A program made the translations under genes and the position numbers. Under the pieces are notes generated by a model, which saw nothing but the letters and a program-made list of their open reading frames with translations, ran no database searches and was not told where the DNA came from. From an uncultured Eubacteriales bacterium (GTDB taxonomy: Bacteria; Bacillota; Clostridia; Oscillospirales; UBA644), in NCBI GenBank assembly GCA_934486965.1, contig CAKSQP010000057.1, forward strand, positions 1 to 9,543: a stretch of 9,543 bases of DNA, read 5' to 3'. Shown here in pieces: positions 1 through 7,905 of the stretch (the stretch's first letter is position 1; the number at the start of each line of letters is the position of its first letter).

Positions 1-2532
1 GAATTCTACCGAGGTCGGGTCGCCGCCGTGTTCACCGCAGATACCGCAGTGCATTTCGGGACGGGTCTTCTTTCCGAGGGTTACAGCCATTTCCATAAGT
101 TTGCCGACGCCTATCTGGTCGAGTTTGGCAAACGGATCGTTCTCATAGATCTTGTTATCGTAGTAAGCGCCGAGGAACTTGCCTGCGTCGTCACGGCTGA
201 ATCCGAAGGTCATCTGAGTAAGGTCGTTTGTTCCGAAGCAGAAGAATTCGGCTTCTTTAGCGATCTCGTCAGCGGTGAGAGCCGCTCTCGGAATTTCGAT
301 CATGGTACCGACTTCGTATTTGAGGTCGATGCCTGCCGCTTTGATCTCAGCGTCAGCGGTTGCAACAACGATATTCTTAACGAACTTAAGTTCTTTAACT
401 TCGCCGACAAGCGGGATCATGATTTCGGGAACGATGTTCCAATCGGGGTGCTTCTTCTTAACGTTGATTGCCGCACGAATTATAGCGGTTGTCTGCATCT
501 TTGCGATTTCCGGATAGGTTACGGTAAGACGGCAGCCTCTGTGACCCATCATCGGGTTGAATTCGTGGAGAGATGCAATAATATTCTTTATGGTTTCAAC
601 GGATTTGCCCTGAGCCTTAGCAAGTTTTTCGATATCTTCTTCTTCGGTCGGAACAAATTCATGGAGAGGAGGATCAAGGAAACGAATGGTTACGGGGCAG
701 CCTTCAAGAGCCTCGTAAAGTTTTTCGAAGTCGCCCTGCTGATAAGGCATGATCTTTGCAAGAGCTGCTTCTCTTTCTTCGACGGTGTCGGAACAGATCA
801 TTTCGCGGAAAGCGGCGATTCTGTCTTCTTCGAAGAACATGTGTTCGGTACGGCAGAGACCGATACCTTCGGCACCGAGTTCTCTTGCTTTCTTAGCGTC
901 AGCGGGAGTATCGGCGTTGGTGCGGACTTTAAGAGTTCTGAACTCGTCAGCCCAAGCCATGATTCTTCCGAATTCGCCTGCGATTTCAGCGTCAACTGTC
1001 GGGATTATACCGTCGTAGATGTTACCGGTGGAACCGTCGATGGAGATGAAGTCGCCTTCGTGGTAAACTTTACCTGCGAGTTCAAATTTTTTGTTTTCTT
1101 CGTCCATTTTGATTTCGCCGCAACCGGAAACACAGCAGGTACCCATACCGCGGGCAACGACAGCTGCGTGAGAGGTCATACCGCCGCGAACGGTGAGAAT
1201 ACCCTGAGAAGCCTTCATGCCGGTGATGTCTTCCGGAGATGTTTCGAGACGGACAAGGACGACTTTTTCGCCTTTTTCATGCCAAGCAACAGCGTCGTCT
1301 GCGGTGAATACTACTTTACCGCAAGCAGCACCCGGGGAAGCGCCGAGACCTTTTCCTGCGGGAGTAGCCGCTTTAAGAGCCTTAGCATCGAACTGCGGGT
1401 GAAGAAGAGTGTCAAGGTTTCTCGGATCGATCATTGCAACAGCCTGTTTCTTATCGATCATGCCCTCGTCAACGAGGTCGCAAGCGATCTTAAGAGCGGC
1501 TTTTGCGGTTCTCTTACCGTTTCTGGTCTGAAGCATATAGAGTTTTCTGTCTTCGATAGTGAACTCCATATCCTGCATATCTCTGTAATGGTCTTCAAGA
1601 GTTGCGCAGATCTTTACGAACTGGTCGTAAACTTCAGGCATTACTTCGTGAAGTTTAGCGATGGGAGAAGGAGTACGAACGCCGGCAACAACGTCTTCGC
1701 CCTGTGCGTTCATAAGGAATTCGCCCATGAGTTTCTTTTCGCCGGTAGCGGGGTCTCTGGTGAAAGCAACGCCGGTTCCGGAGGTGTCGCCCATGTTACC
1801 GAACGCCATCATCTGAACATTGACTGCGGTACCCCAGGAATACGGGATATCGTTGTCGCGGCGGTAAACGTTTGCTCTGGGGTTGTCCCATGAACGGAAG
1901 ACCGCTTCGATAGCACCCATAAGCTGTTCTTTCGGGTCTGTCGGGAAGTCTTTGCCGATCTTGCTCTTATATTCGGCTTTGAACTGACCTGCGAGGACTG
2001 CAAGGTCTTCTGCGGTGAGTTCGACGTCCTGCTTAACGCCTTTTTCTTCCTTCATCTTATCGATGAGTTCTTCGAAATATTTCTTTCCGACTTCCATAAC
2101 AACGTCGGAGTACATCTGAATAAATCTTCTGTAGCAGTCCCAAGCCCAACGGGGGTTTCCGGACTTTTTAGCCATAACGTCGACAACTTCTTCGTTAAGT
2201 CCGAGGTTGAGGATAGTATCCATCATACCGGGCATGGAAGCGCGAGCGCCGGAACGGACCGAAACGAGAAGAGGATTTTCTTTATCACCGAATTTTTTAC
2301 CGGTAATGGTTTCCATTTTATCGATGTATTCCATGATCTGAGCCTGGATTTCATCGTTTATCTTTCTGCCGTCTTCATAATACTGCGTGCAAGCCTCTGT
2401 GGAAATGGTAAAGCCCTGGGGAACGGGAAGACCGATGTTGGTCATTTCCGCAAGGTTTGCACCTTTACCGCCGAGAAGTTCACGCATCTGAGCGTTACCT
2501 TCGCTGAAAAGGTAAACATACTTTTTTGACAT
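1..2532 (-). CDS. ppdK: Pyruvate, phosphate dikinase (3' end cut by window)
   Basis: Cytosolic enzyme interconverting pyruvate + ATP + Pi and PEP + AMP + PPi; in anaerobes it links glycolysis and gluconeogenesis and can save ATP. The visible 844 codons read without interruption from MSKKYVYLFSEGNAQMREL. Domains in order: ATP-grasp nucleotide-binding domain (about 1-340) with the SVRSGARASMPGMMDT motif and Arg93; phosphohistidine swivelling domain (about 385-510) with GGMTSHAAVVARG, where His455 has the same number as the catalytic His455 of the C. symbiosum enzyme; and the PEP/pyruvate TIM barrel (about 520 on) with GLCRTEHMFF, PLHEF, MMGHRGCR and, near the edge, CGICGEHGG, whose second Cys (832) should be the catalytic Cys831 equivalent. 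The family is about 874 residues, so about 30 are missing beyond position 1. The start is set by AGGAGGAG (2541-2548), 8 bases upstream. Identification is secure from remembered family sequence. The thin use of TTA, CTA and TCA codons suggests high expression. Confidence 0.98.
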   Translation of the reverse strand, partial: MSKKYVYLFSEGNAQMRELLGGKGANLAEMTNIGLPVPQGFTISTEACTQYYEDGRKINDEIQAQIMEYIDKMETITGKKFGDKENPLLVSVRSGARASMPGMMDTILNLGLNEEVVDVMAKKSGNPRWAWDCYRRFIQMYSDVVMEVGKKYFEELIDKMKEEKGVKQDVELTAEDLAVLAGQFKAEYKSKIGKDFPTDPKEQLMGAIEAVFRSWDNPRANVYRRDNDIPYSWGTAVNVQMMAFGNMGDTSGTGVAFTRDPATGEKKLMGEFLMNAQGEDVVAGVRTPSPIAKLHEVMPEVYDQFVKICATLEDHYRDMQDMEFTIEDRKLYMLQTRNGKRTAKAALKIACDLVDEGMIDKKQAVAMIDPRNLDTLLHPQFDAKALKAATPAGKGLGASPGAACGKVVFTADDAVAWHEKGEKVVLVRLETSPEDITGMKASQGILTVRGGMTSHAAVVARGMGTCCVSGCGEIKMDEENKKFELAGKVYHEGDFISIDGSTGNIYDGIIPTVDAEIAGEFGRIMAWADEFRTLKVRTNADTPADAKKARELGAEGIGLCRTEHMFFEEDRIAAFREMICSDTVEEREAALAKIMPYQQGDFEKLYEALEGCPVTIRFLDPPLHEFVPTEEEDIEKLAKAQGKSVETIKNIIASLHEFNPMMGHRGCRLTVTYPEIAKMQTTAIIRAAINVKKKHPDWNIVPEIMIPLVGEVKELKFVKNIVVATADAEIKAAGIDLKYEVGTMIEIPRAALTADEIAKEAEFFCFGTNDLTQMTFGFSRDDAGKFLGAYYDNKIYENDPFAKLDQIGVGKLMEMAVTLGKKTRPEMHCGICGEHGGDPTSVEF

Positions 2533-2565
2533 GTTTTAGTCTCCTCCTGTTTTTGTTTTCAGGCT

Positions 2566-2594
2566 ATTATAACATATATTTCAGCAAAATACAA
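2566..2594 (-). promoter_or_regulatory. Sigma-A-type promoter of ppdK, extended -10
   Basis: Read on the minus strand, a perfect -10 box TATAAT (2571-2566) is preceded by TGT, giving the extended -10 form TGTTATAAT. A weak -35 box TTGTAT (2594-2589, matching TTG of the consensus) lies exactly 17 bases upstream. Transcription would start near 2559, leaving a leader of about 27 bases that holds the AGGAGGAG ribosome binding site. The leader is too short for a riboswitch. Assignment is by consensus match only. Confidence 0.8.
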
Positions 2595-2618
2595 TATCTT
2601 TTTTCGTAAATTTTTATC

Positions 2619-2632
2619 AATTTTGCAAAATT
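2619..2632. repeat. 14-bp perfect palindrome between divergent promoters
   Basis: AATTTTGCAAAATT is a perfect inverted repeat centred at 2625/2626. An overlapping odd-centred repeat GCAAA-A-TTTGC spans 2625-2635, and the GCAAAAT heptamer recurs at 2584-2590. It ends 3 bases before the -35 box of pth and starts 24 bases upstream of the ppdK -35 box, a place where an operator would affect one or both promoters. The region is very AT-rich, so chance is a real alternative, and no known regulator site is recognised. Confidence 0.35.
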
Positions 2633-2635
2633 TGC

Positions 2636-2664
2636 TTGTTTTGTTCAAGTTATTGTGTTATACT
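2636..2664 (+). promoter_or_regulatory. Sigma-A-type promoter of pth-mfd, extended -10
   Basis: The -10 box TATACT (2659-2664, 5 of 6 consensus bases) is preceded by TGT, making an extended -10 TGTTATACT. The -35 box TTGTTT (2636-2641) has only the leading TTG of the consensus, at the ideal 17-base spacing. Transcription would begin near 2671, giving a leader of about 22 bases. No other convincing promoter precedes mfd, so this one probably drives both genes. Confidence 0.75.
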
Positions 2665-2692
2665 GTAAAAAACAAAAGCAAAGGAAGAACGT

Positions 2693-3262
2693 ATGGAAAC
2701 GATTCTCGTTGTCGGACTCGGAAATCCCGGCAAAAAATATGAAAGAACAAGACATAACGTCGGCTGGATCGCCCTCGACTATATCGCTGATAAAATCGGC
2801 GTAAAAATATCTAAAATCAAATTCAGGGCGACCTACGGAGAAACGGTCATCGACGGCAGAAAATTCGTTTTCTTAAAACCGCAGACATTTATGAACCTGT
2901 CGGGTGAGGCGGTGAAAGCCGCCGCGGATTTTTATAAAATTCCGCCAGAAAAAATTATTGTGATAAGCGACGACATAAATCTTCCGTCGAACGTCGTGAG
3001 AATAAGAAAAAGCGGCAGAGACGGCGGTCATAACGGGCTTGCGAATATAATCTATATGCTCATTTCGGATAAATTTCCGAGAATACGCATAGGCGTTTCG
3101 GACAGAGAAAACTCCGCAATTCCCCTTGCGGACTGGGTCCTCGGTACTTTTTCGAACGAAGAATACAAAGGGCTCATATCAAGGCTTGACGACGTATACA
3201 ATGCCATTTTGCTCATTGCCGACGGGAAGACCGATCTTGCGATGAGTAAATACAACGGGTAA
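2693..3262 (+). CDS. pth: Peptidyl-tRNA hydrolase (bacterial Pth type)
   Basis: Cytosolic hydrolase that cuts the ester bond of peptidyl-tRNAs released prematurely from the ribosome, recycling tRNA; essential in most bacteria. The 189 residues are the usual family length. The N-terminus VVGLGNPGKKYERTRHNVGW holds Asn11 and the catalytic His21 (E. coli Asn10 and His20). KPQTFMNLSG supplies Met67 and Asn68, ISDDINLP supplies Asp93 (which activates the histidine), and GGHNGL supplies Asn114. All expected catalytic and substrate-binding residues are present. The ATG is preceded by AAGGAA (2681-2686) at 6 bases, and no in-frame alternative is needed. It is the first gene of a probable operon with mfd, whose ATG follows the stop codon by 3 bases, a pairing common in Firmicutes. 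Nothing about it is unusual. Confidence 0.98.
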   Translation: METILVVGLGNPGKKYERTRHNVGWIALDYIADKIGVKISKIKFRATYGETVIDGRKFVFLKPQTFMNLSGEAVKAAADFYKIPPEKIIVISDDINLPSNVVRIRKSGRDGGHNGLANIIYMLISDKFPRIRIGVSDRENSAIPLADWVLGTFSNEEYKGLISRLDDVYNAILLIADGKTDLAMSKYNG

Positions 3263-3265
3263 AGA

Positions 3266-6200
3266 ATGAAACTTTTCGAAGACATAGCAAAACTCAGCGA
3301 ATTCAATACCTTGAAAGAAAAGACAGAACGGCATGAAGGTTGTTTTGTCTTCGGTCTTTATACCCAAAAACTTTATATTGCGGCACTGCTCGCAAAAGAA
3401 ACGGGCAAAAAACTCATTCTGATAGTTCCCGACGAAACGACCGCCGTCAAATGCCGCAACTTTCTCGACGAATATCTTTATTCCTCATACATTTATCCGC
3501 CCAAAGACTACAATTTCAGAAATATAGACAGCGCGTCGAATTACGGCTCTTCGGCAAGGCTTGAAGTTTTATCAAAAATGAAGACGGGGGACTTCAACGC
3601 CGCTGTAATTCCTGCGGAAGCCCTTGAAATACTTACGTCTTCCCCCGATAAATACAGTGAAATCAACCTTTCGGAGGGTGACGAAGTCCTCCTCGAAAAC
3701 CTCTCGCAAAACCTTTCGGCGCTCGGATATATCTATACCGAAAGAGTAGAGACAAGAGGTCAGTTCTGCGTGCGCGGAGGAATCGTCGATGTCTTCTCAA
3801 ATAACGAGGAACTGCCTTACCGAATCGAGTTTTTCGGAGATGAAATCGACACAGTTTCATATTTCGAACCGGATACCCAGCGGCGTACCGACAGAGTCGA
3901 AAAAGCCAAAATTACTCCAGCAAAGGAACTAAATGAAAATATTTCCGGAGAAATTCTCAGACGGACCGAAAAGCTCACAGACAAATACACTGCGGAAGAC
4001 CGCGAACTGCTGAAAAACGGAATTTTGCCGAAACACGACCGTTATATTCCCGCTGTTTTTCCCGAAAAAGCGACAGTGGCAGATTATTTTCCGAAAGACG
4101 CGATAGTCGCATTTCTCGATTTCAGGAAGTGCGAAAAAGCCATGGAATCTTTTGAATTCCGACTTTCGGAAGACATAAAAAGTATGGCGGAAGAGGGCGT
4201 TTCCTTTATAAAAGGAGACTATTTTCTGCACAAAGACGCAGTGTTTGCAAAAATAGAAAACCCTTTAATTTTCGAAACTCTCCCCTGCTCTGTTTCTTAT
4301 TTTACGGCGGCGGAACTTATAAATTTCAACATCGAAAATTATGAAGTTTCAAACCCGAATATCATTATCGACGACGCGCGGGAATTTCTCAAAGACGGTT
4401 ATTCCGTCAGAATTTCGGTATCGTCGGCGGACGTTGCCGAAAAGATAAAAAAAGAACTTGACTATTCGAAAAATCTCGAAACGGTAAAAGCAAATATTCC
4501 TTACGGTTACGTTATAAGAGAAACCAAAACCGCCTTTCTTCCGTTTTCGGCAAAAGAAGAGCGCAAAAAAAGAAAGATACGCCACAAATACGGCGAAAAG
4601 ATAAACAATATTTTCGATATCGAAAAGGGAGACTATGTCGTCCATGAAGATTTCGGAATAGGCCTTTACGAGGGCGTATATAAAATCGAAAACCACGGGA
4701 TAACCGACGACAGAATAAAGATAGTTTATTCGGGAGGAGACGTCCTGTATATTCCCTGCGACCAACTTGACAAAATATCGAAATATGTCGGCGGCGGCAA
4801 CGGGATCAAGGTAAAACTGAATAAAATGGGCGGAGCGGAATGGCACAAGACCAAAACGAGGGTCCGCGCAGCAGTCAAAGATATGGCGGACGAACTTATC
4901 GCGCTCTACGGAAAACGGCTTCATTCCGCGGGTTTTGCTTTTTCGGAAGACACCGAATGGCAAAAAGATTTCGAAGAGGAATTCGAATTCGAAGAGACGG
5001 AAGACCAACTCCGATGCGTTGAGGAAATAAAAAAAGATATGCAGTCCCCCGTTCCGATGGACCGTCTTCTCTGCGGAGACGTCGGGTTCGGAAAAACCGA
5101 AGTCGCACTGCGCGCGATATTCAAATGCGTCTCCGACGGCAAGCAGGCGGCTATCCTCTCCCCCACGACGATCCTCGCATTTCAGCATTACAGGACGGCG
5201 ATGTCCCGTTTCAGGAATTTCCCCGTCAACATCGCCCTGCTTTCGCGTTTCAGCACGCCGTCCCAGCAGGCGGAGACGCTGAAAAAACTGAAAAACGGAA
5301 AAATCGACTTACTTATAGGCACTCATAAAATACTTCAGAAAAACGTCGTTTTCAAGGATCTCGGACTTGTCGTCGTCGATGAAGAACAGCGTTTCGGCGT
5401 TTCGCATAAAGAACACCTGAAAGAACTTTGTGCAAATGTCGACGTACTTACTCTTTCGGCGACTCCGATACCGAGGACGCTAAATATGTCGCTTTCGGGT
5501 ATCAGGGATATTTCCGTAATAAACGAGCCTCCGCTCGACAGGCTTCCCGTAACGACTTATGTCGCCGAATACGACAAAGGGCTTGTCGCGGACGCCGTAA
5601 GAAAAGAAATTGCGAGAGGCGGACAGTGTTTTTATCTTCACAACAGAGTCGACAGTATTTTCAGAACCGCGTCCGAAATAAAGGCTCTGACGGGCTGTAA
5701 GGTAGGCGTTGCCCACGGGCAGATGACGAAAGACGAACTTTCCGAAGTCTGGGAAGATTTTCTGAACAAGGAAACGGACGTACTCGTTTGCACTACAATA
5801 ATCGAAGCGGGCGTCGACGTCCCGAACTGCAACACGCTTATCGTCGAAGACGCAGACAGGCTCGGACTTGCCCAACTTCATCAGATAAGAGGCAGAGTCG
5901 GGCGCTCTTCAAGACGCGCATACGCATATTTTCTCTATCGCAAAGGCAAAGTTCTGACCGAAGATTCCTACAAACGCCTGATGACGATACGGGAATTTAC
6001 GGAATTCGGCTCAGGGCTTAAGATCGCGATGCGCGACCTTGAAATAAGGGGTGCAGGAAACATTCTCGGTGCAGAACAGAGCGGGCATCTTCTGTCCGTC
6101 GGCTACGATATGTATATGAAACTTCTCGGAAACGCCGTAAAGGAAAAACGCGGACTTATAAAAAAGGAGACCGAGTGTTCGGTAAAACTGAATATAAACG

Positions 6201-6616
6201 CGTATATTCCCGACAGTTATATCAAAGATATAAATTCCAGAATAGAGATATACAAAAATATTTCTTCCGCGGAGACCGACGAAGAAAGAAGCGATATATT
6301 AGACGAGATGATAGACCGTTTCGGGGATCCTCCGAAAGAAGTCGAAAATCTTCTGGATATTGCAAAATGCCGCTCGATAGGCAAAAGAAACGGTATTGTT
6401 TCGGTCGTAGAAAAAGACCTTTGTCTTCTCATATACACCGAAAAAGAACCTCCGCTCGAACTTATCGCAAAAATGTCGGGACATTTTACAAAACGAGGAG
6501 AACTTCTTTACAGTCCCGGCGAACACCCGTACTTTACTCTTAAGACCCGAGAACCGGTGAAATCGCTTACGGAATTTATGGTTCTTTACGGCAGAGAAAA
6601 CAAAGAAAATCAATAA
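3266..6616 (+). CDS. mfd: Transcription-repair coupling factor Mfd
   Basis: SF2 DNA translocase that pushes RNA polymerase off lesions and recruits UvrA for nucleotide excision repair. The 1116 residues match the family (E. coli 1148) and all modules are present. The N-terminal UvrB-like part includes YPPKDYNFRN and RGQFCVRGGIVDVFS. The RNA polymerase-interacting domain (about 451-510) starts DIEKGDYVVHEDFGIG. The motor has Walker A GDVGFGKT (604-611, Lys610), DEEQ (705-708), LSATPIPRTLNMS, TTIIEAGVD (843-851) and QIRGRVGR (873-880). The RecG-like TRG segment starts at about 913 (EFGSGLKIAMRDLEIRGAG), and the C-terminal D7 domain contains the AYIPDSYI and EMIDRFGDPP stretches. The start follows the pth stop by 3 bases with only a poor Shine-Dalgarno (GGGTAAAG), so translation is probably coupled to pth. 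No frameshift is seen. No terminator is seen after the stop, so read-through into the lipoprotein gene is likely. Confidence 0.98.
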   Translation: MKLFEDIAKLSEFNTLKEKTERHEGCFVFGLYTQKLYIAALLAKETGKKLILIVPDETTAVKCRNFLDEYLYSSYIYPPKDYNFRNIDSASNYGSSARLEVLSKMKTGDFNAAVIPAEALEILTSSPDKYSEINLSEGDEVLLENLSQNLSALGYIYTERVETRGQFCVRGGIVDVFSNNEELPYRIEFFGDEIDTVSYFEPDTQRRTDRVEKAKITPAKELNENISGEILRRTEKLTDKYTAEDRELLKNGILPKHDRYIPAVFPEKATVADYFPKDAIVAFLDFRKCEKAMESFEFRLSEDIKSMAEEGVSFIKGDYFLHKDAVFAKIENPLIFETLPCSVSYFTAAELINFNIENYEVSNPNIIIDDAREFLKDGYSVRISVSSADVAEKIKKELDYSKNLETVKANIPYGYVIRETKTAFLPFSAKEERKKRKIRHKYGEKINNIFDIEKGDYVVHEDFGIGLYEGVYKIENHGITDDRIKIVYSGGDVLYIPCDQLDKISKYVGGGNGIKVKLNKMGGAEWHKTKTRVRAAVKDMADELIALYGKRLHSAGFAFSEDTEWQKDFEEEFEFEETEDQLRCVEEIKKDMQSPVPMDRLLCGDVGFGKTEVALRAIFKCVSDGKQAAILSPTTILAFQHYRTAMSRFRNFPVNIALLSRFSTPSQQAETLKKLKNGKIDLLIGTHKILQKNVVFKDLGLVVVDEEQRFGVSHKEHLKELCANVDVLTLSATPIPRTLNMSLSGIRDISVINEPPLDRLPVTTYVAEYDKGLVADAVRKEIARGGQCFYLHNRVDSIFRTASEIKALTGCKVGVAHGQMTKDELSEVWEDFLNKETDVLVCTTIIEAGVDVPNCNTLIVEDADRLGLAQLHQIRGRVGRSSRRAYAYFLYRKGKVLTEDSYKRLMTIREFTEFGSGLKIAMRDLEIRGAGNILGAEQSGHLLSVGYDMYMKLLGNAVKEKRGLIKKETECSVKLNINAYIPDSYIKDINSRIEIYKNISSAETDEERSDILDEMIDRFGDPPKEVENLLDIAKCRSIGKRNGIVSVVEKDLCLLIYTEKEPPLELIAKMSGHFTKRGELLYSPGEHPYFTLKTREPVKSLTEFMVLYGRENKENQ

Positions 6617-6624
6617 ATTTTCAA

Positions 6625-6648
6625 AATTGTATTGATATTCCCACAATT
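6625..6648. repeat. Inverted repeat overlapping the lipoprotein -35 box
   Basis: AATTGT (6625-6630) and ACAATT (6643-6648) form perfect 6-base arms separated by 12 bases, with the -35 hexamer TTGATA inside the spacer. The geometry would fit a dimeric repressor blocking the promoter, but the arms are short and AT-rich, and no known regulator is recognised. It may be chance. Confidence 0.25.
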
Positions 6649-6660
6649 CTGTGCTAAAAT
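6632..6660 (+). promoter_or_regulatory. Near-consensus promoter of the foldase lipoprotein gene
   Basis: The -35 box TTGATA (6632-6637, 5 of 6), an ideal 17-base spacer and the -10 box TAAAAT (6655-6660, 5 of 6) preceded by TGC (extended -10) make this the best promoter match in the window. It begins 15 bases after the mfd stop codon. Transcription should start near 6667, about 23 bases upstream of the chosen ATG. The lipoprotein can therefore be expressed separately from pth-mfd. Confidence 0.82.
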
Positions 6661-6679
6661 ATTTTTATTACATTACAAC

Positions 6680-6685
6680 AGGTGG
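6680..6685 (+). promoter_or_regulatory. Ribosome binding site deciding the lipoprotein start
   Basis: AGGTGG lies 4 bases upstream of ATG 6690, a slightly short spacing. It supports this ATG over the in-frame GTG at 6651. The GTG overlaps the spacer and lies just before the -10 box, so it would not be on the main transcript. The ATG also puts a typical KK...hydrophobic signal peptide at the very N-terminus. Confidence 0.75.
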
Positions 6686-6689
6686 TACT

Positions 6690-7895
6690 ATGAAAAAATA
6701 CGCAAAACAGATATCCCTTCTCCTTGCGCTTCTTATATTTGTCGGACTTGTTTCAGGCTGCGGCTCGTCCGAATACGCAATGACCGCAAACGGTGAAAAA
6801 TATCCCGCGGCGCCTTATGCGTTTTACGCATACTGGTACAGAGACCTCTGGACAACAAATTTATATCTGTATACAGGAAGCGACGATATTGATTCGAAAC
6901 TTTCAATGGAAGCAACAAGCGACGGAAAAACGTTAAAACAGGTAATTATCGACCAGACTGAAGAACAGTATATCTTCTACACCATAATAAACCAGAAATT
7001 CAAGGAACTCGGACTTTCGCTCACCGACAAGATAAAAGAGCAGACAGATTACGAATTCGAACACAATTTCATAGAATCGTATACCGAAGACGAACTCAAC
7101 AACATATATAAAACGCTCGGGCTGACTGCCGACGAGATAAAAGACATTCTCGAAGTAAACTACAAACGTCAGATGATAATAGACCATTACTTCGGCGCGG
7201 GCGGAGAAAAAGAGATCTCGGAAGAAACGATGAAAAATTCTTTCGAAAACGATTATGCGCGTTTCAAATACATAGCGTTTGCAAAGACCGACGACAGCGG
7301 AAACACGCTTTCCACCGAAAAGACACTTGAAAAGTACAACACCGTTAAAGATATTATAAATCAACTCAACAACGGCGCGAACTTCGAAGAACTCATCAAG
7401 AAATACAGCGAAGCGTATGTAAGCAACACCGACGGATATTCCGACGACGAAAAGAAAGCTGCCGAAGACCTCAACGAGGTCCTGACGCTGGACGGTCTTA
7501 TTATCGGAAAAGACGGAACTATTCTTCAGGATTACAATTACGGAAGCACAAGTTCCGTGCTTGATTCCCAACTTGTAAACAAAGTCTTCGCCCTCAAAAA
7601 CGGCGAATATTCGTATGTCGAAACGGATACCGGCTACTGGATACTCAAACGTTGCGATATAAACGAAGAAGACAGATTTTACGAAAACTGCAAAGACGCG
7701 ATCTACAACGCTCTTTTAAGCGAACCTTACACCGAACTTTTTGAGAGTTGGAAAAAAGATTTCGACTACACGATGAACGAGAAAATCGTTGAAAAATACA
7801 GTCCTGACAAAATATCGGCGCTGTTTTACAGCAAAGACAAACTCACAACATCAACCGACGGTTCGACCTCGACAGACAAAAGCACCGAAAAATAA
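6690..7895 (+). CDS. Lipoprotein, PrsA/SurA-like foldase with degenerate parvulin domain
   Basis: A 401-residue secreted protein anchored outside the membrane by a lipid. The signal peptide runs MKKYAKQISLLLALLIFVGL and the lipobox LVSGC puts the lipidated cysteine at 24. Next come an aromatic-rich stretch (43-61), a helical SurA_N-like chaperone region (about 80-185), a parvulin/PpiC-like fold (about 190-325) and a Ser/Thr-rich low-complexity tail (386-401). The parvulin pattern is seen in FKYIAF, NFEELIKKYSE and LVNKVFALKNGEYSYVETDTGYWILK. The usual histidines of HIL and GYH are Tyr194 and Trp317, so prolyl isomerase activity is doubtful and a chaperone role is more likely. PrsA-type proteins help exported proteins fold between membrane and wall; the substrates here are unknown. 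It follows mfd by 73 bases but has its own promoter. I am confident of lipoprotein and family, less so of function, so I give no gene symbol. Confidence 0.85.
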   Translation: MKKYAKQISLLLALLIFVGLVSGCGSSEYAMTANGEKYPAAPYAFYAYWYRDLWTTNLYLYTGSDDIDSKLSMEATSDGKTLKQVIIDQTEEQYIFYTIINQKFKELGLSLTDKIKEQTDYEFEHNFIESYTEDELNNIYKTLGLTADEIKDILEVNYKRQMIIDHYFGAGGEKEISEETMKNSFENDYARFKYIAFAKTDDSGNTLSTEKTLEKYNTVKDIINQLNNGANFEELIKKYSEAYVSNTDGYSDDEKKAAEDLNEVLTLDGLIIGKDGTILQDYNYGSTSSVLDSQLVNKVFALKNGEYSYVETDTGYWILKRCDINEEDRFYENCKDAIYNALLSEPYTELFESWKKDFDYTMNEKIVEKYSPDKISALFYSKDKLTTSTDGSTSTDKSTEK

Positions 7896-7905
7896 CTGAA
7901 TAAAA

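Noticed and set aside
28..1893. A 621-codon open frame on the plus strand opposite ppdK
   Set aside because: It lies in exact codon register with ppdK, so stops there require TTA, CTA or TCA codons in ppdK, which this gene avoids. It ends exactly where ppdK uses a TCA serine. The translation shows no recognisable family, and ppdK explains the DNA fully.
4349..5188. A 279-codon minus-strand open frame inside mfd
   Set aside because: It is the antisense register of mfd codons, its translation is Phe- and Arg-rich with no recognisable motif, and it covers the conserved RNA polymerase-interaction and Walker A coding regions.
6616..6628. Small AATTTT-C-AAAATT palindrome just after mfd as a terminator
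   Set aside because: The stem is all A-T with a 1-base loop and no following U-tract, so it cannot act as an intrinsic terminator.
6651..6689. GTG start extending the lipoprotein by 13 residues
   Set aside because: The GTG lies at the promoter spacer just before the -10 box and would not be on the main transcript. The added residues would precede an otherwise canonical lipoprotein signal peptide, and ATG 6690 has a ribosome binding site.
6933..7571. A 212-codon minus-strand open frame inside the lipoprotein gene
   Set aside because: It is in the same exact antisense register, with a Phe/Val-rich translation mirroring Lys/Glu/Asp/Asn codons of the real gene, and no ribosome binding site of note.
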